Of a DNA stretch of 64,000 nucleotides, positions 11,480 through 22,551 are shown piece by piece. The position numbers and the translations under genes were made by a program. How positions within the stretch are numbered: position 1 is the first letter of the stretch; every line of letters starts with the position of its first letter. The DNA is from Arachnopeziza araneosa. Its lineage: Eukaryota; Ascomycota; Leotiomycetes; Helotiales; Arachnopezizaceae. The stretch covers positions 23,462 through 87,461 of the forward strand of contig QYAI01000118.1 of the NCBI GenBank assembly GCA_003988855.1, read 5' to 3'. The notes beneath the pieces were generated by a model, which was not told the DNA's origin, did no database searches, and was given only the letters and a program-made list of their open reading frames with translations.

Positions 11480-12358
11480 AAGCAGGCTACATTAAGCATG
11501 CAAGCGTCTCGGATGGAGCCGCAAGGAAACTCTCTACCTTACGTTCTAAAATCGGCAATCTAATTATTAGCTTCCGAAATAAGCTCTTGCTGTTTAAATC
11601 ACCCAAACTCCCACTATTCACCAACTCCCAAATTGTCAAAACAAAGATACCACAATGTATACCTTCTCTCAAATGTCGCTGGCTTCATCTATGTCTAAAG
11701 AAAAGATCCTACGCGACAAAGCTAGAACCATTCCATATCTGTAATAGCAGCGATCCGGATCAATATACCGATCGAGGTTTCTTCAAAGACCTGCGAAGAA
11801 CTTATTATAAACAGCGAAGTTGGTCAGAACTGCTGCTATACAAACTAAGCAAAATTTAGTTCGTGGAGGTAATATCCTACCATTTAACCAAGATCTTAGT
11901 CAAGAACTAAAGTCCTGCAGTTTAATCTCTGTCCAGGAGATCTCGTCGACCGCGTCCAACCAGACAAACTCCCCTTATCCCTCGACGAGTACGACTTCAT
12001 CCCCGCACCACCACCCAAGAAATGGCCTCCCATCGGACCCTCCCAAATGATGCACCTCTTCTCCAATTGCTCTTCCCTTCCGACGAACACTTCCTTCTTC
12101 CTGAACCAAATCCCAAAGAAGAAGAACAGTGCGCTACGTTTTGATCCGCAAGCTCTAGATGCTCAAACTGGATGGGGACTACACTTCGTTGAGAACGTCA
12201 ATATATCACTCGCAGTTGGCGTTCTCTTTGGTGTGTCGCTGGTTATGGGTGTTGTGTTCGCGGTGTGTTGGATCTTGTGGAAGAAGGATATGCAAGGCGC
12301 ATTCGGTGTTGCGAGTTATGTGACTAGTGTAGCTACGTTGGGGGTCATGACATGGTAG
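11476..12358 (+). pseudogene. Fungal two-TM family protein with in-frame stop
   Basis: Exons 11476-11868 and 11921-12358 join over a 52-nt intron (GTAATA, GAACTAAAG, CAG) in phase 0. The product matches a recurrent Pezizomycotina family: FFKDLRRTYYKQRSW, then DLVDRVQPDKLP, PPPKKWPPIGPSQMMHLF, a conserved TGWGLHFVENVNISLAV, one or two C-terminal hydrophobic segments, and KDMQGAFGVASY at the end. A TAG at 11857-11859 breaks the frame exactly where relatives have KIQFVE, so a single C-to-T change in a CAG codon would explain it. I tested an alternative intron across the stop and it failed on phase. The ATG at 11476 is tentative; an upstream exon may be missing. Function of the family is unknown. 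Confidence 0.6.
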
Positions 12359-13780
12359 ATGTGCTCTGTTTGAGTACGCGTCTAGTCCCAGGAACAAGGC
12401 ACTGACGCAAAACGTCAATAATCCATTGAGGTCTTGTGCGAAGTCTTTCTCAAGCAGCATTCAATACATAGAAATATTAAATGCAACAACTCAGACCGTA
12501 AATTTTACAAAGGATCAAAATCAGGAAAACGACAGCTGGACACCGTCATAAGTCCGGCTTAAAGTCTCCACCGTAGTATGCCTGCTCCCCCATTTCGACC
12601 TCGACGCGTAAAACTATGGAGATTCTTGTAGTATCTTGAAACACTGACATCGTTTCTTGGTTGTTGACTGCCATGGCGAGCGTTATAATTTGAGAGTAAG
12701 GCGCAAGTAAATTATTGAATGTGGCCATTTTACCTACCTGGTATGTGGTGAATTGGACGAGCCTAAGCGAAGCTTGGTGGCGTCGCTAATACCCCTGAGC
12801 CGGTAGTAGGTCCTAGAATCCTCCGGGTGCTCCCAACCTTACTTCGGCAGTCAGACCATTATACTCATTACTAGAGGATTTAGAAGATTACGGTAGCATC
12901 GAATCCTCGCTCGATAAGATTGTACGTACTGATCAAGTTTCATGCAGTTACACTCAGTAGGTAAAATCATATCGTGTGCCGTTGATGAAAAACATCATAG
13001 ATATGGCTTATCAAGTTGCTTGTCTAAACTTGGAATTTATTTTTATGCTCCTTTAGTCGGTAAAAATACAGCATATGTTGGATTCCCAAATATCATTTGT
13101 ATTGAGAATACCTACCTAGGTATGGAGTACAATTCGCGCATTGCTGCTTACCTGCAAAGAAATGGCACAGCCACCCCTGTCAAGCCTGTGCGATATAAAC
13201 AGGACAATAAACCCCGGCCACATAGGAAAAATGCTCCGAGCAAACGAATTACCGAAGAGGATTGAATGTAGCGCTTACTATTGTGCGTGGGATCGGCTTG
13301 TAACTCGCTGGGCTGTATCTGCTCCCTGGTTTCTCAAAAATTGTGCACAGGGATCCAGCTGATCAGGTTGGATCAGGTTGGATCATGAATGTGATATATT
13401 GCTCAATTGGAGTTGGTTGATAAGTTCCCAAGATAAGCGAATCATTTAATGTGCTCATCCGACTATATCTTCGACGCAAATCCTTCTGAAGACGACGTAA
13501 TGCTGAAAGCTTAACCTTCAGAACAGGAAGGGTAGAACTTTGGAGAATTCAAAAGCCTCATTCATCGCTCTTAACAAAAGCAAACCAAAGAAAATTCTTT
13601 GTCAATATCTACGACTTTCAGTAAACATATCGACTCGTGGATTTTTCAAGGACACCTTTATTCTGCGGAGTAGACTTTACCTCTCGACACTATCAACATT
13701 GCATAGTTAGTTGAGTCCCATTCTTATTACTTATGATTTTGCCTATCTTATGCTAATCGACTATCCAGCTCACCTTCAAG
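12359..13780. other. Intergenic, upstream of UbiA gene
   Basis: A 60-codon minus-strand ORF from an ATG at 12728 and a 107-codon plus-strand frame at 12942 are open but show no family features. A short tandem repeat (GATCAGGTTG units) lies near 13361-13385. The 3' end is the promoter and leader of the UbiA gene. Confidence 0.45.
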
Positions 13781-14788
13781 ATGGCCATCACTCAAACAAG
13801 CGGGGCCTCAAAATTAAAGAAAGACGCATCATTTCCAAAACAAGGCCTAACGCAACAATATGGCGGAGGCCACTCCGGTTCGTGGGTCGACCAACTTCCC
13901 CCTTCCTGGATCCCTTACGTCCAGCTAGCCCGGCTCAGTCCTCCTATCGGCCTGGGAGCCACCTACGCACCATATTTCTTCGGCATCATGCTAGGAGCCC
14001 GAATCCAATCCGCTCCTCTCTCCTCGGTCGTCTATAAATCCCTTCTCCTCCTGGCCGCCACTTTCTTCTGGTCAAACGCCAACCATGGTTGGAACGACTT
14101 GATCGACGCTCCAATCGACGCTCAGATTGAACGCACGCGAACCAGACCTATCCCACGAGGTGCCATTTCCCCACGTGCTGCGCTCATCTTTACGTTATCG
14201 CAGTATGCCGGTTCAGCCGTATTCCTGTTCTTCCTCCCGGAGAAAACTGGCCTCTATATGGTGCCTGGTGTTATAGCGTGTTTGTACTATCCATTTGCAA
14301 AACGACACACCAATTTGGTGCAGCTAGTACTCGGTAACTGTCTTGGATGGGGAGTCATTATCGGTGTGGTATCTATGGGCCTGGATCCTTTGAATGACTC
14401 TTCTTTTACCCCTACTACGGCCTTCTTCCTATCTTCGGTACTATACACCACTATTTACGACACCATCTATTCTCACCAAGATCTCAAAGATGACACGAAG
14501 ATCGGGGTCAAGAGCATGGCTGTTTTATTCCGAGACCAGACGAAGACTTTCCTTTGGGTGCTGGTGAGCATCGTGGTTACTCTTCTCGGCGTCTGTGGTT
14601 ATACTGCTGATTTGGGATGGATTTATGACGTTGTTACGGTGGGCGGTTGTGCCGTTTCTATGATAGCGATTATCTCTCGTGTTGATCTGAATATTTCAGC
14701 TGATTGTTGGTGGGGTTTCCGATATGTGATTCTAGCTGTAGGAGCCTGCATGGGTGGTGGTCTTACTCTTGCGTACGCTTTTAATTGA
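13781..14788 (+). CDS. UbiA-family membrane prenyltransferase
   Basis: Single-exon 335-residue protein with eight or nine hydrophobic segments. Both Asp-rich motifs that bind the Mg-diphosphate of the prenyl donor are present: NHGWNDLIDAPID (Asn105, Asp106, Asp109, Asp113) and YDTIYSHQDLKDD (about 226-238). Such enzymes attach a polyprenyl chain to an aromatic or other acceptor. The divergence from Coq2 (short N-terminus, no clear mitochondrial presequence, RTRPIPRGAIS motif) suits a meroterpenoid-type enzyme, but no polyketide synthase, cyclase or P450 lies nearby in this window, so a biosynthetic cluster is not supported. The ATG at 13781 has an A at -3. Ubiquinone biosynthesis remains possible. 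Confidence 0.85.
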   Translation: MAITQTSGASKLKKDASFPKQGLTQQYGGGHSGSWVDQLPPSWIPYVQLARLSPPIGLGATYAPYFFGIMLGARIQSAPLSSVVYKSLLLLAATFFWSNANHGWNDLIDAPIDAQIERTRTRPIPRGAISPRAALIFTLSQYAGSAVFLFFLPEKTGLYMVPGVIACLYYPFAKRHTNLVQLVLGNCLGWGVIIGVVSMGLDPLNDSSFTPTTAFFLSSVLYTTIYDTIYSHQDLKDDTKIGVKSMAVLFRDQTKTFLWVLVSIVVTLLGVCGYTADLGWIYDVVTVGGCAVSMIAIISRVDLNISADCWWGFRYVILAVGACMGGGLTLAYAFN

Positions 14789-15304
14789 TTTGAATCAAAA
14801 ATATAGGGACAGTGAGAAGACTAGGTCGCTGACGTCAAACTAGATCTACGGGTTCACAGGCGGAGCAGAAATGCTTTCGTCAATTAGGTATTTATTATCC
14901 CGATGAGTAAGAAAGTTTAAAAAGAAGTAATATCATACAACCTGCAATGAAAAAATTCATACTATGCAGATCAGAGCTAGCAAAGCTCAGCAGGTGCTAC
15001 CATGGCATCATCCCATTCGCTTAATGGCGAAGTAAAAATAATGCATAGTGGCCAATCTGCCTTGAATTCTTAGCACAAGCTGGTTGTGCAATACGGTTGA
15101 CTCGTACGCGAAGCATAAATTTCTTGATGAGAGTCAATGAATGGATTTTATACGCTGTCAATCCCCATCCTAAATACTAGAGTTGACCCCGCTCATCGCC
15201 AATGCAGGCTATCTGCTCCCTTTACGTATGCGAGCCGGAAGTGAGCTCTTTGCAAGATACTCACAACCCATTGAGTTTCAAATTGACATGAAGTATTCAG
15301 CCTA
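14789..15304. other. Intergenic
   Basis: Convergent 3' regions of the UbiA gene and the minus-strand genes to the right. Nothing recognisable. Confidence 0.5.
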
Positions 15305-15514
15305 TCAAATTCCATACGCAACCATGATGTAACTCAAAGTAGCAAAGATCAGCAAAATACAACCCTTGAACATGAAGCTCTCAAATAAGATATCTCGCAG
15401 CTCTGTACTCTTTGCCAACTTAACCTGCCTTACGATGAAAGATGAATGTAGTAATTGTTCTTTGTCATTAGCAGCATTTTCTGCATTAATGTCTCCGTCT
15501 CTAATACTTTGCAT
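15305..15514 (-). CDS. Small hypothetical tail-anchored protein
   Basis: A 69-codon ORF with a true ATG at 15514. The product is hydrophilic for about 45 residues and ends in a single hydrophobic helix (CILLIFATLSYIMVAYGI), the layout of a tail-anchored protein. It lies on the same strand just downstream of the multi-TM gene and might instead be one of its exons. No family recognised. Confidence 0.3.
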   Translation of the reverse strand: MQSIRDGDINAENAANDKEQLLHSSFIVRQVKLAKSTELRDILFESFMFKGCILLIFATLSYIMVAYGI

Positions 15515-15716
15515 AAGTATTGTCGGTTGGTGGGAGCGAAGGTTGGTGTCGGTTCACTTCGAATAACTAGTTATTCTGCGGTTTCGGCTGGTTCACCCAG
15601 AATACGAGACTCCTCACGAGTGGAGGGGTCTGTACTGGTTGGGTTGAATTGGTTTGTAGATTGGAAGAAGGTTAAGGCAGCTCGGAACCCTTATGGTGTT
15701 CCGGCTGCCTGGCTAT

Positions 15717-17217
15717 TCAGGCTTCACATGTTGGCACGTGATTGTACCAACAGTTGGATTTCATTCTGATATCCGAAATATCCATCCCTATCCGCTGTTC
15801 CGTATCGATTCGCCGCCTCAAAATATATCCCTGTTGTAAGGGATCATCTGTTCCGGTTGCTTTACTAAAACTCGAGGTGGTGAATAGCTTCACCTCAGAC
15901 TCTGGAGACCCACTCGAGGGAACAGTATCTCCATTCGTTTCTTCTACATTGGAATCATCTGCGCAACCTTAGTATATTTGAATTACCGAAAAATATTTCC
16001 AGCATTGCGAAAGCCGGCAGTAACAGCATTAACAACGGCAATTGCTGACCGAAACTCCATTCGTTCTCACTTCCATTCATGCCGTTTGCTTGGGCAGTGT
16101 TTCTGTAATTCCATATTAATTGCGCAGAGCCTGACAAAGTAAAGCAAGTCCAGCACAGATTAAAAGCAAAAGATGCCCACACTTGAGCAACGGTATAGAG
16201 CAACGTAAATAGTGATAATGCTGCTCCACAAAGAATGCTCCAAGTACCTTGCATTATCATTGCTCGAAGTGTGCTTAAGAACTGAACTCGGCGAGTGGAG
16301 AATTGCAAATTAGATTCAGTCGACAAACTTCTCGTTTCTTGTAGAAGTTCGTGATGGCAAGAGAGGTAGTCGCTGGAGGGCCAAAATCTTGTCCAAGATT
16401 TTTATATCCACAAAGTGCTGGTAGGCCGTACACTTCCAACCAATCATTACTCCCAGTTACGAGCCAAGTGACAAGAATCAACCCCCCGAATAATAACATC
16501 GCAATTGCTCTCCACGTCCGAAAGAAGACATTCTGTCTTACGTATTGTTCTGCAAAACTGAAAGCCATGGAATGTGCCGCTGAAGCCGCTAATGACAAGT
16601 TCACAACAGTGTAGAAGTGATATTGGGTAATCTTGCAAAGCCTTGCGAGGCCTACAATACTGATTGAGACTCCGGTGACTAGCTGTTGGTCGCTCGGAAC
16701 CAAGACGGCTTTCTGAAAAACTTGAGTCGTTTTTGGTCCAGCTCTTGAGGGGATCAATCCTGGGAATGACTTAACAATAAATATGTCAAGCTTGGAGAAC
16801 CCGAAGTTATCAAACTCTTCAGGAGCAGAGGAGAAGCATGTTAATGCAAGAAGAATCACTGTTACCCACGCCGCGATGTAGAATGTTGTAATGACCTGAA
16901 GAATCATTAGCCGCATTTAATAACTGTCACGAGACAAGACTCAGTCACGCGACGGCTAGGGTTAAGGCTAGGCTAGTTAGTAAGCAAGACCGGTTCCTTT
17001 AAAAGAACCGGCACTGTAGCTAGCAATGAATCAGCTTTCTCTGGCTTCTTCTCTTGTCTCCCAACAATAACTCTGACATGGTGTTCAATATAGAAGACCT
17101 GATACTTATACCGATACCATCAATATCAGCGTCAGCGTCAAAAGAAATGGTGTAGTTATCGTAACTATCGGGTATAGTACAGTTTACGGGTACTGAACAA
17201 GTAAAAATTCTTGCCAA
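15717..17217 (-). CDS. Multi-TM fungal membrane protein, integrity uncertain
   Basis: An N-terminal piece at 17217-17110 reads CTIPDSYDNYTISFDADAD then IDGIGI, a signature seen at the start of a large fungal multi-TM family. Exon 16916-16329 encodes several TM helices, including LVPSDQQLVTGVSISIVGLA, and joins exon 16281-15987 over a clean 47-nt intron (GTTTGT, CTAAT, CAG). A hydrophilic tail (DDSNVEETNGD, ending at the stop at 15717) is reached only through a 28-nt intron at 15959-15986, which is short for fungi; otherwise the frame stops at 15955. The first junction (about 17110 to about 16893) does not fit in phase with any GT-AG pair I tried, and no start ATG was found for the first piece. 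Either translation starts at the ATG at 16916 or the gene is slightly damaged. Function of the family is unknown. Confidence 0.5.
16990..17011. repeat. Near-perfect 22-bp palindrome
   Basis: Seven-base arms CCGGTTC and GAACCGG flank an eight-base centre CTTTAAAA that is itself nearly self-complementary. It lies between the two N-terminal pieces of the multi-TM gene, inside a putative intron or leader. It could be a transcription-factor site or a footprint of an excised element. Confidence 0.5.
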
Positions 17218-17943
17218 AGAACCGGGTTGTAATAACAGCTAATATGAGAGCCGGATTGTCTGTGAAATATTTTCTATACTTGTTGTTGCACCGCAAACTT
17301 GATGACTAGAAGAGGGGAAGTTGTGAATAAAGTGGGGTATACAAAAATAGATGAAAAGCATTGTTGGCTTGAGGCTGAGACATGGCTAGGCATGGCCATG
17401 TGCATCTTGATAGCATGGAGATCCGAGCGAATAGGGGCCGAGCAATAAATGTTGATTTTTGACTTCTGCCAAGGCACGTCACAGTCAGATGACAAAAATC
17501 TCGACGTTGACTGTTATTCCACCATTTTGAGAAACCAAAAGCGGATCTGGTTGAATGTTTGGCTACTATGCTCAAACTGACTTAAGCGTTGACTTATTAC
17601 TGGAGAAGTAAATAAGACATTAGAGCTAGCTGAGTAAGGTGTCGAATGCACACTAAATGTGGATTTCCAGCATTACTACAAAAGTTTATGAATTCAGGTA
17701 CAATGCCAATGGTCCATGATACTATATGAAAAGACCATGACTCATGAAGCGATGATTTATAAAGAGAGGGAAGCGGGCTTGTGATAGAAGTACATTGAGC
17801 ACTTATAATTTAGTTGAGAAGCAGACGGCGGATCTTTTGCTTCTCTAGCTAAGACAGATCCCCAAAAGTTCTCCTCTACACTCTTCTTGCCCTGTTTACA
17901 TATTTCTCAGCTCCCCAATCTTAACCAACCTGCCTCAACCTCC
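17218..17943. other. Intergenic
   Basis: Upstream side of the multi-TM gene and 3' flank of the M24 peptidase gene. Small ORFs only; nothing recognised. Confidence 0.5.
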
Positions 17944-19694
17944 TTACGGGTCCCAAGCACTCACTGCCCTCCTCCCACTCAGCACATCGGGCTCTACTCC
18001 TGCCCCTCTTACCAACACCACATCCTCAAGCCTAACTCCAAACTCACCTACAAGATAAACCCCTGGCTCACTCGTGAACACCATTCCCTTCTTTAATCTA
18101 GTCTCCGTATTCCCCATATGCAGATACGGGCTCTCATGAGCTTTTATGCCAATTCCATGACCTACGCGATGGGTGAACGCGTCTCCATATCCTGCTGCAG
18201 TAATGACATCTCGTGCTGCGATATCTACTGATGAAGCTGTGTTGTTTGGAACAAAGTGAGTGATAGAGGCGGTTTGAGCTGCGTGGACGAGAGTGAAGAC
18301 TTCGACTTTCTTGAGAAATTTGGGCGGCAGGGAGAGGTCATTAGTGTGATTCGGTTCCAGGAAGAAAGGAGGAAAGAATGTGCGTGTTATATCTGAAGAG
18401 TAGCCATGGAGGTGAGCTCTACATCGCATATCATCAGGTTCTTCAGTTCAAAAACTCAAGTAGCGAGGGGGGGGAAAACGGAGGGACAAACCCAACATCA
18501 ATCAGCACCAGCGTCTCTCCAACCAAAACCTTCACTCCTTTCGTCCCTCCATGTGGGTTCGATGCGTCCTCATCGAAAAGGACGATATCAAAAAATGGCT
18601 CCAAGCCTCCCGCTCTCAGCGTCTCGTCTAATACATTCATGACCTGTGTTTCCGTCAAACCAGGGATCATACATGATCTCATGGCTCTGATGGCTGCTAC
18701 AGTCCCTGTATTGACTGCACGGAGAATAGCTATTTCTAGAAGTGATTTAGTTTGTTTCACGCTCTCCACAGCTCCATTCAAGCCAATAACTTCGAAGCCA
18801 TTTGTTGCAAGGCCACGTTGGATGAAGTCCCGCATTTCGTCATCAATCATGACTTTGGGTTTCCTCTTCTTTTGATTTTTGTTTTCATCTCGATCGTTTC
18901 TCATAATCTCCTGGTTGTATTCCCAATTGACAAGCAAAGTAGAATAAGGATTCCAATGTTCCTCCCAAGTAACAATTTCCACCTTATCTCCACCCCCCTC
19001 AAACGGCATATTCAACAGCCTAACTCTTTCTTCCTCAAACTTCGGAGCAACAAATCTAACTTTTGCCCTTACGATCTCCTCTGCATCTTCTCCCTTTCCA
19101 GCCAAAACTGGCTCAACAACAAGTAAAAATGGCCGTTCCTCCTGCTCCCAAGGCTCCCAGTCCACCTGCGATACATTCACATAGTACTGGAATGTATACC
19201 CCGGTTCGACAATAAATGCATCGATTCCTGAAGCGAACAGGGCTTGAGCGAGACGGTTCCTTCTCGAGACGAACTCGGAAATCGGAAAGGGTTTGACGGA
19301 TGAGAGCCAGGGGAGGTTGGTGTTGAGATAAGCGGTGGTGGAGCAGCTTAAGAAGGATTGAAGGACCAAGCCGGTTAGTGGTTCCAGTGGTGAATGAAGA
19401 GATGAGCTGGAGTGATGGATATGGTCAGATGAATGGCTGAGATGGAAGGGGAAATTGAAGTTTGTTGAACGCTATTTAGAGTTAGTGAGAGTCTGGAGGG
19501 GAGGAAAGAAACACCACAGTCACACCCCAAAATATCAACACCAGAAGAAGAGCCATCCATCTCCTAACCCTCTTGCTCCATATCCATACCCACACCTCCC
19601 TCCGTCTCAAGATTTTCTCATCTCTGATCTCATATCTTTTCGACTGCCCAAGTTCCAAGTCTGACTTGAGCTCGTGATCACAGCTCTCACACAT
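17944..19694 (-). CDS. M24-family Xaa-Pro metallopeptidase, type II membrane form
   Basis: Three exons, 19694-19515, 19471-18492 and 18418-17944, give 544 residues, all in phase (introns 43 and 73 nt). A basic N-terminus and a short hydrophobic segment (WMALLLVLIFWGVTV, about 46-60) act as signal anchor. The creatinase N-domain follows (FVSRRNRLAQALFASGIDAF, YYVNVSQVDWEPW), then the pita-bread fold. All five metal ligands are visible: Asp in VLIDVG, Asp in YSSDITRT, His in HRVGHGIGIKAHE, Glu in TSEPGVY and Glu in VRLEDVVLV. Such enzymes cleave X-Pro bonds or related dipeptides; the anchor would place this one in the secretory lumen or outside. The second intron holds a run of eight G. Intact. 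Confidence 0.85.
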
Positions 19695-20548
19695 CGTAAT
19701 TCGCAAGTCTTGCTTATCTGAGTGCAGTTCTAATATGAGGTGAAAGATGCTTTTTTGGTGTTTTGTATCCTCACAACTTCTACCTTTAGGCTTGTGAAAA
19801 TGAGAGTTGGGCTTGGACTTGCATGTGAAAGATTCTTCCCCACTTTTGGAGCCTCTGAAGACCTTGAATACCCCCCCGTGTACTAATATTGGCTTGGTCT
19901 TATATGAATGCTCAGAAATTAACGGTTTTTTTGTATCATAGATATTCGCAACAATGCGGGCTGTTTACGATGATAGGTAAGGAGCCCTAGATTATTTGAG
20001 GTGACTCAACGTGGAGTCATTTTATAAAATAGGGAACACATTTAGTAATTTAAACAAAGCATTAAAAACCTTTTTTTTTTTAAACAGATGAATCAGAGTT
20101 CCTGGCTTTCACATACAACTTGCCAAGTACTATTGGGGAAAAGTAAAGCTACACCACCCGAGGATGCTCATACGATCAAGACCTCCTTCAAGCTCTTGGC
20201 TGCTTTCAAGGAACTGCAAATTTACGGAAATCGTTTGTACTACAGCTACCTAAAACAAATAACCAGCCGCTCCGCAGTAGCTCATTCTTCCTTAAACTCC
20301 GTACAACGCCATAAGTCGCCCTCTTGGGGTATTCGTCTTTAATTCCCCAAATCCGAGAAGCAACGTAATATCATCCCACGGTTGTGATATCTACACATAA
20401 TCTGACAGAAGACCTCGATGAAAGGTCGCGGGTTATGATGATAATTGTTGTTTTTCGGAGAACTTGGTGGTCCTTCTGAAGTGAAGGGTCGCGCTGGTAT
20501 ATGTTCCGCTCTGCGCTATATCTCTCAACGTATTTCGGCGATAAGCTT
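19695..20548. other. Intergenic
   Basis: Promoter of the M24 gene and 3' flank of the GRR1-like gene. A poly-T run of eleven near 20070. Minor ORFs without features. Confidence 0.5.
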
Positions 20549-22551
20549 CTATCCTTGATTGAATGACACCCCACCTCCATCACCGTCTTCTAATTCTTCA
20601 TCTCCATCAGCATCGTCATCATCAGTCGGAGGGATAATAGTAGGAGGATGTAGATGTCCCACAAGATACTGAGCGGGGCCAGTACCAGTCATAGTATGGT
20701 CATTATCATCGTCGTCCTGAACGCGAGGATCATAGGGAAGGTTATTGAGATGGTTGCGAAGGCCCGTGACACCTTGGCCTGAGAAGACACAAAAGACATT
20801 TCGTTGATGCTCAGTGAATTCTGCATAGGTTAGCATAGATACACAAGACCGAGGCACTAAACAATTACCTGGGGGTGCATCTCTGCAGAACTGTTCCAGG
20901 TCACGGCGGAGGAATGCCTGAACACCTGTCAAACTCAGATGTGTGAGCTTCTGGCAGTTGTTGAGGAGGACTACGATGCTCTATAGAATGTAAGCAAGAC
21001 TTCTAGAAAAAGACAGAACACCGACATTTAGAGTCAAGTTGATACAATAGCTCAGATGAACTCTCTCCAGGCTGCTTCCAACTTGTGCTTCAGCATATCC
21101 AGTATGCAAGGTTCGGAAATGGCTCTGGCTATGGCGTTGAGTTTGTGCTAGTGCATACACACTCGCATCGGTGATACTCGAACACTTGACAAGGCCAATT
21201 CTTCTTAGCTTGGGCAAAGTAGCCAACTTTGTCACTGATTTATCCGTAAGATGAACACAGCAGCCCAAATCAATGTATCGGATGCGGTTGCAAGATTGTA
21301 CAAGCTTGATAACGGCATCATCCGTAATGTGACCACAGTGTCCGAGGTGTAGGTAGTGAAGGTTCTTTCCCAACTTGCTAATAGCATTGACGGCTGCATC
21401 TGTGAGAAGCCTGCACTTTGCGAATACCAGGTTTCTTAGCCGAGGTGCAACATCAATGATCTTCTCCACAGCACGATCGGTCAACCTGGAGCAAGATGTA
21501 AGGTCAAGGATACGTAGGTGCTCGTAAGTTTGGTTATATGGTAAGGAGAGGAAGGCGTTATCGTTGATGAGTTCGCAGTTTGCTAGTCGTAGTTCACGAA
21601 GGGTTTGACCGTTTTGAAGAAGAGCTGTCACCGGTTCATTTCCAACGAGCTTACACTGATGTAGGTCGATCTCGAGCATGTTGGGACACTTCTGGGCGAA
21701 GGCAATTATAGCAGGATCTTCGAGTTGGTCACAGTCATTGAGTTTGAGCTGCAAAAGAGTTAGCAGAGAAGGATCACTTGGAAGGGCAAACTAACTCTTT
21801 TAATATATCTGCAAGCATTTGCAACAGCAATCATGGACTCGTTGGAGATTCTTGTACAGCCAGAGATGTTGAGGCCTTGCAATCGCTTGCAGTTCTCTGC
21901 AAGTGTAATCATGGAACTCTCGGTGATCTGGGCATCTCCTGATATATCGAGGGCGAGTAGATGAGTGCTGTGCTCTAGCAACGCGTTCAAACCAATATCG
22001 GAGAGTCCCTCGCAGTTGGTCAGAGTTAAACGTTCAACCCTATTACAAACAGCAAGTGGGGTGACACTGCCATCATTGACACGATCTGCCAAAGCCGCCA
22101 GATTCAACCGCTTGACGAAATCGCGGTATGCAAAGTATGGATCGGTAAGAGAGAGGGTCCTGCAGATAAAGCCATGCTTGTTCCAGGTCGTACATGCAGG
22201 ACGGTGCCACAGGAGATCGACACTGTTTCGAGCCCAACGCTTTGACACTTGCATACAGCTGAGGAGATCTTGAGGAGTGCTGAGCTTCGAGAAGATACCG
22301 ATGAGGACTTCTGCGGGCAGACGAGTCGCGGGGGGAACGCATTGTTCTTCGGTTACTGCCATGTCTTGGAATGTTGGGACGCCGATGGAGGATTGCGAGT
22401 CGTTGTTCCCGGCATAGAAATCAGATTCCTCGTAGTCGGCGCGAGCTGGCGAATTGCTCGATGACGATTGAGAATCACCCTCTGCATCAGGCGTGGCGCG
22501 ATAAGCCGCATCGGTCGAGATGGGCGCCATCGTCGGAACTGGGCCCCTCAT
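20549..22551 (-). CDS. GRR1: F-box/LRR protein, SCF ubiquitin-ligase substrate receptor
   Basis: Four exons, 22551-21796, 21748-21026, 20980-20869 and 20820-20549, all in phase, encode 620 residues. An F-box (RLPAEVLIGIFSKLSTPQDL, about residues 77-120) binds Skp1. About 12 to 14 cysteine-containing leucine-rich repeats follow, for example LKLNDCDQLEDPAIIAFAQ and YLHLGHCGHITDDAVIKL, then a C-terminal block (FTEHQRNVFCVFSGQGV) and an acidic tail (DDDDADGDEELEDGDGG). This order and the C-terminal block match yeast Grr1 and Aspergillus grrA, which target G1 cyclins and nutrient-signalling factors for ubiquitination and, in Aspergillus, are needed for ascospore formation. A second ATG at codon 8 is an alternative start. 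Confidence 0.93.

Noticed and set aside
13781..14788. Meroterpenoid biosynthetic cluster around the UbiA gene
   Set aside because: No polyketide synthase, terpene cyclase, P450 or methyltransferase within the window; the neighbours are unrelated.
16282..16328. Frameshift in the multi-TM gene near 16,320
   Set aside because: A canonical 47-nt intron (GTTTGT, CTAAT, CAG) explains the frame change exactly.
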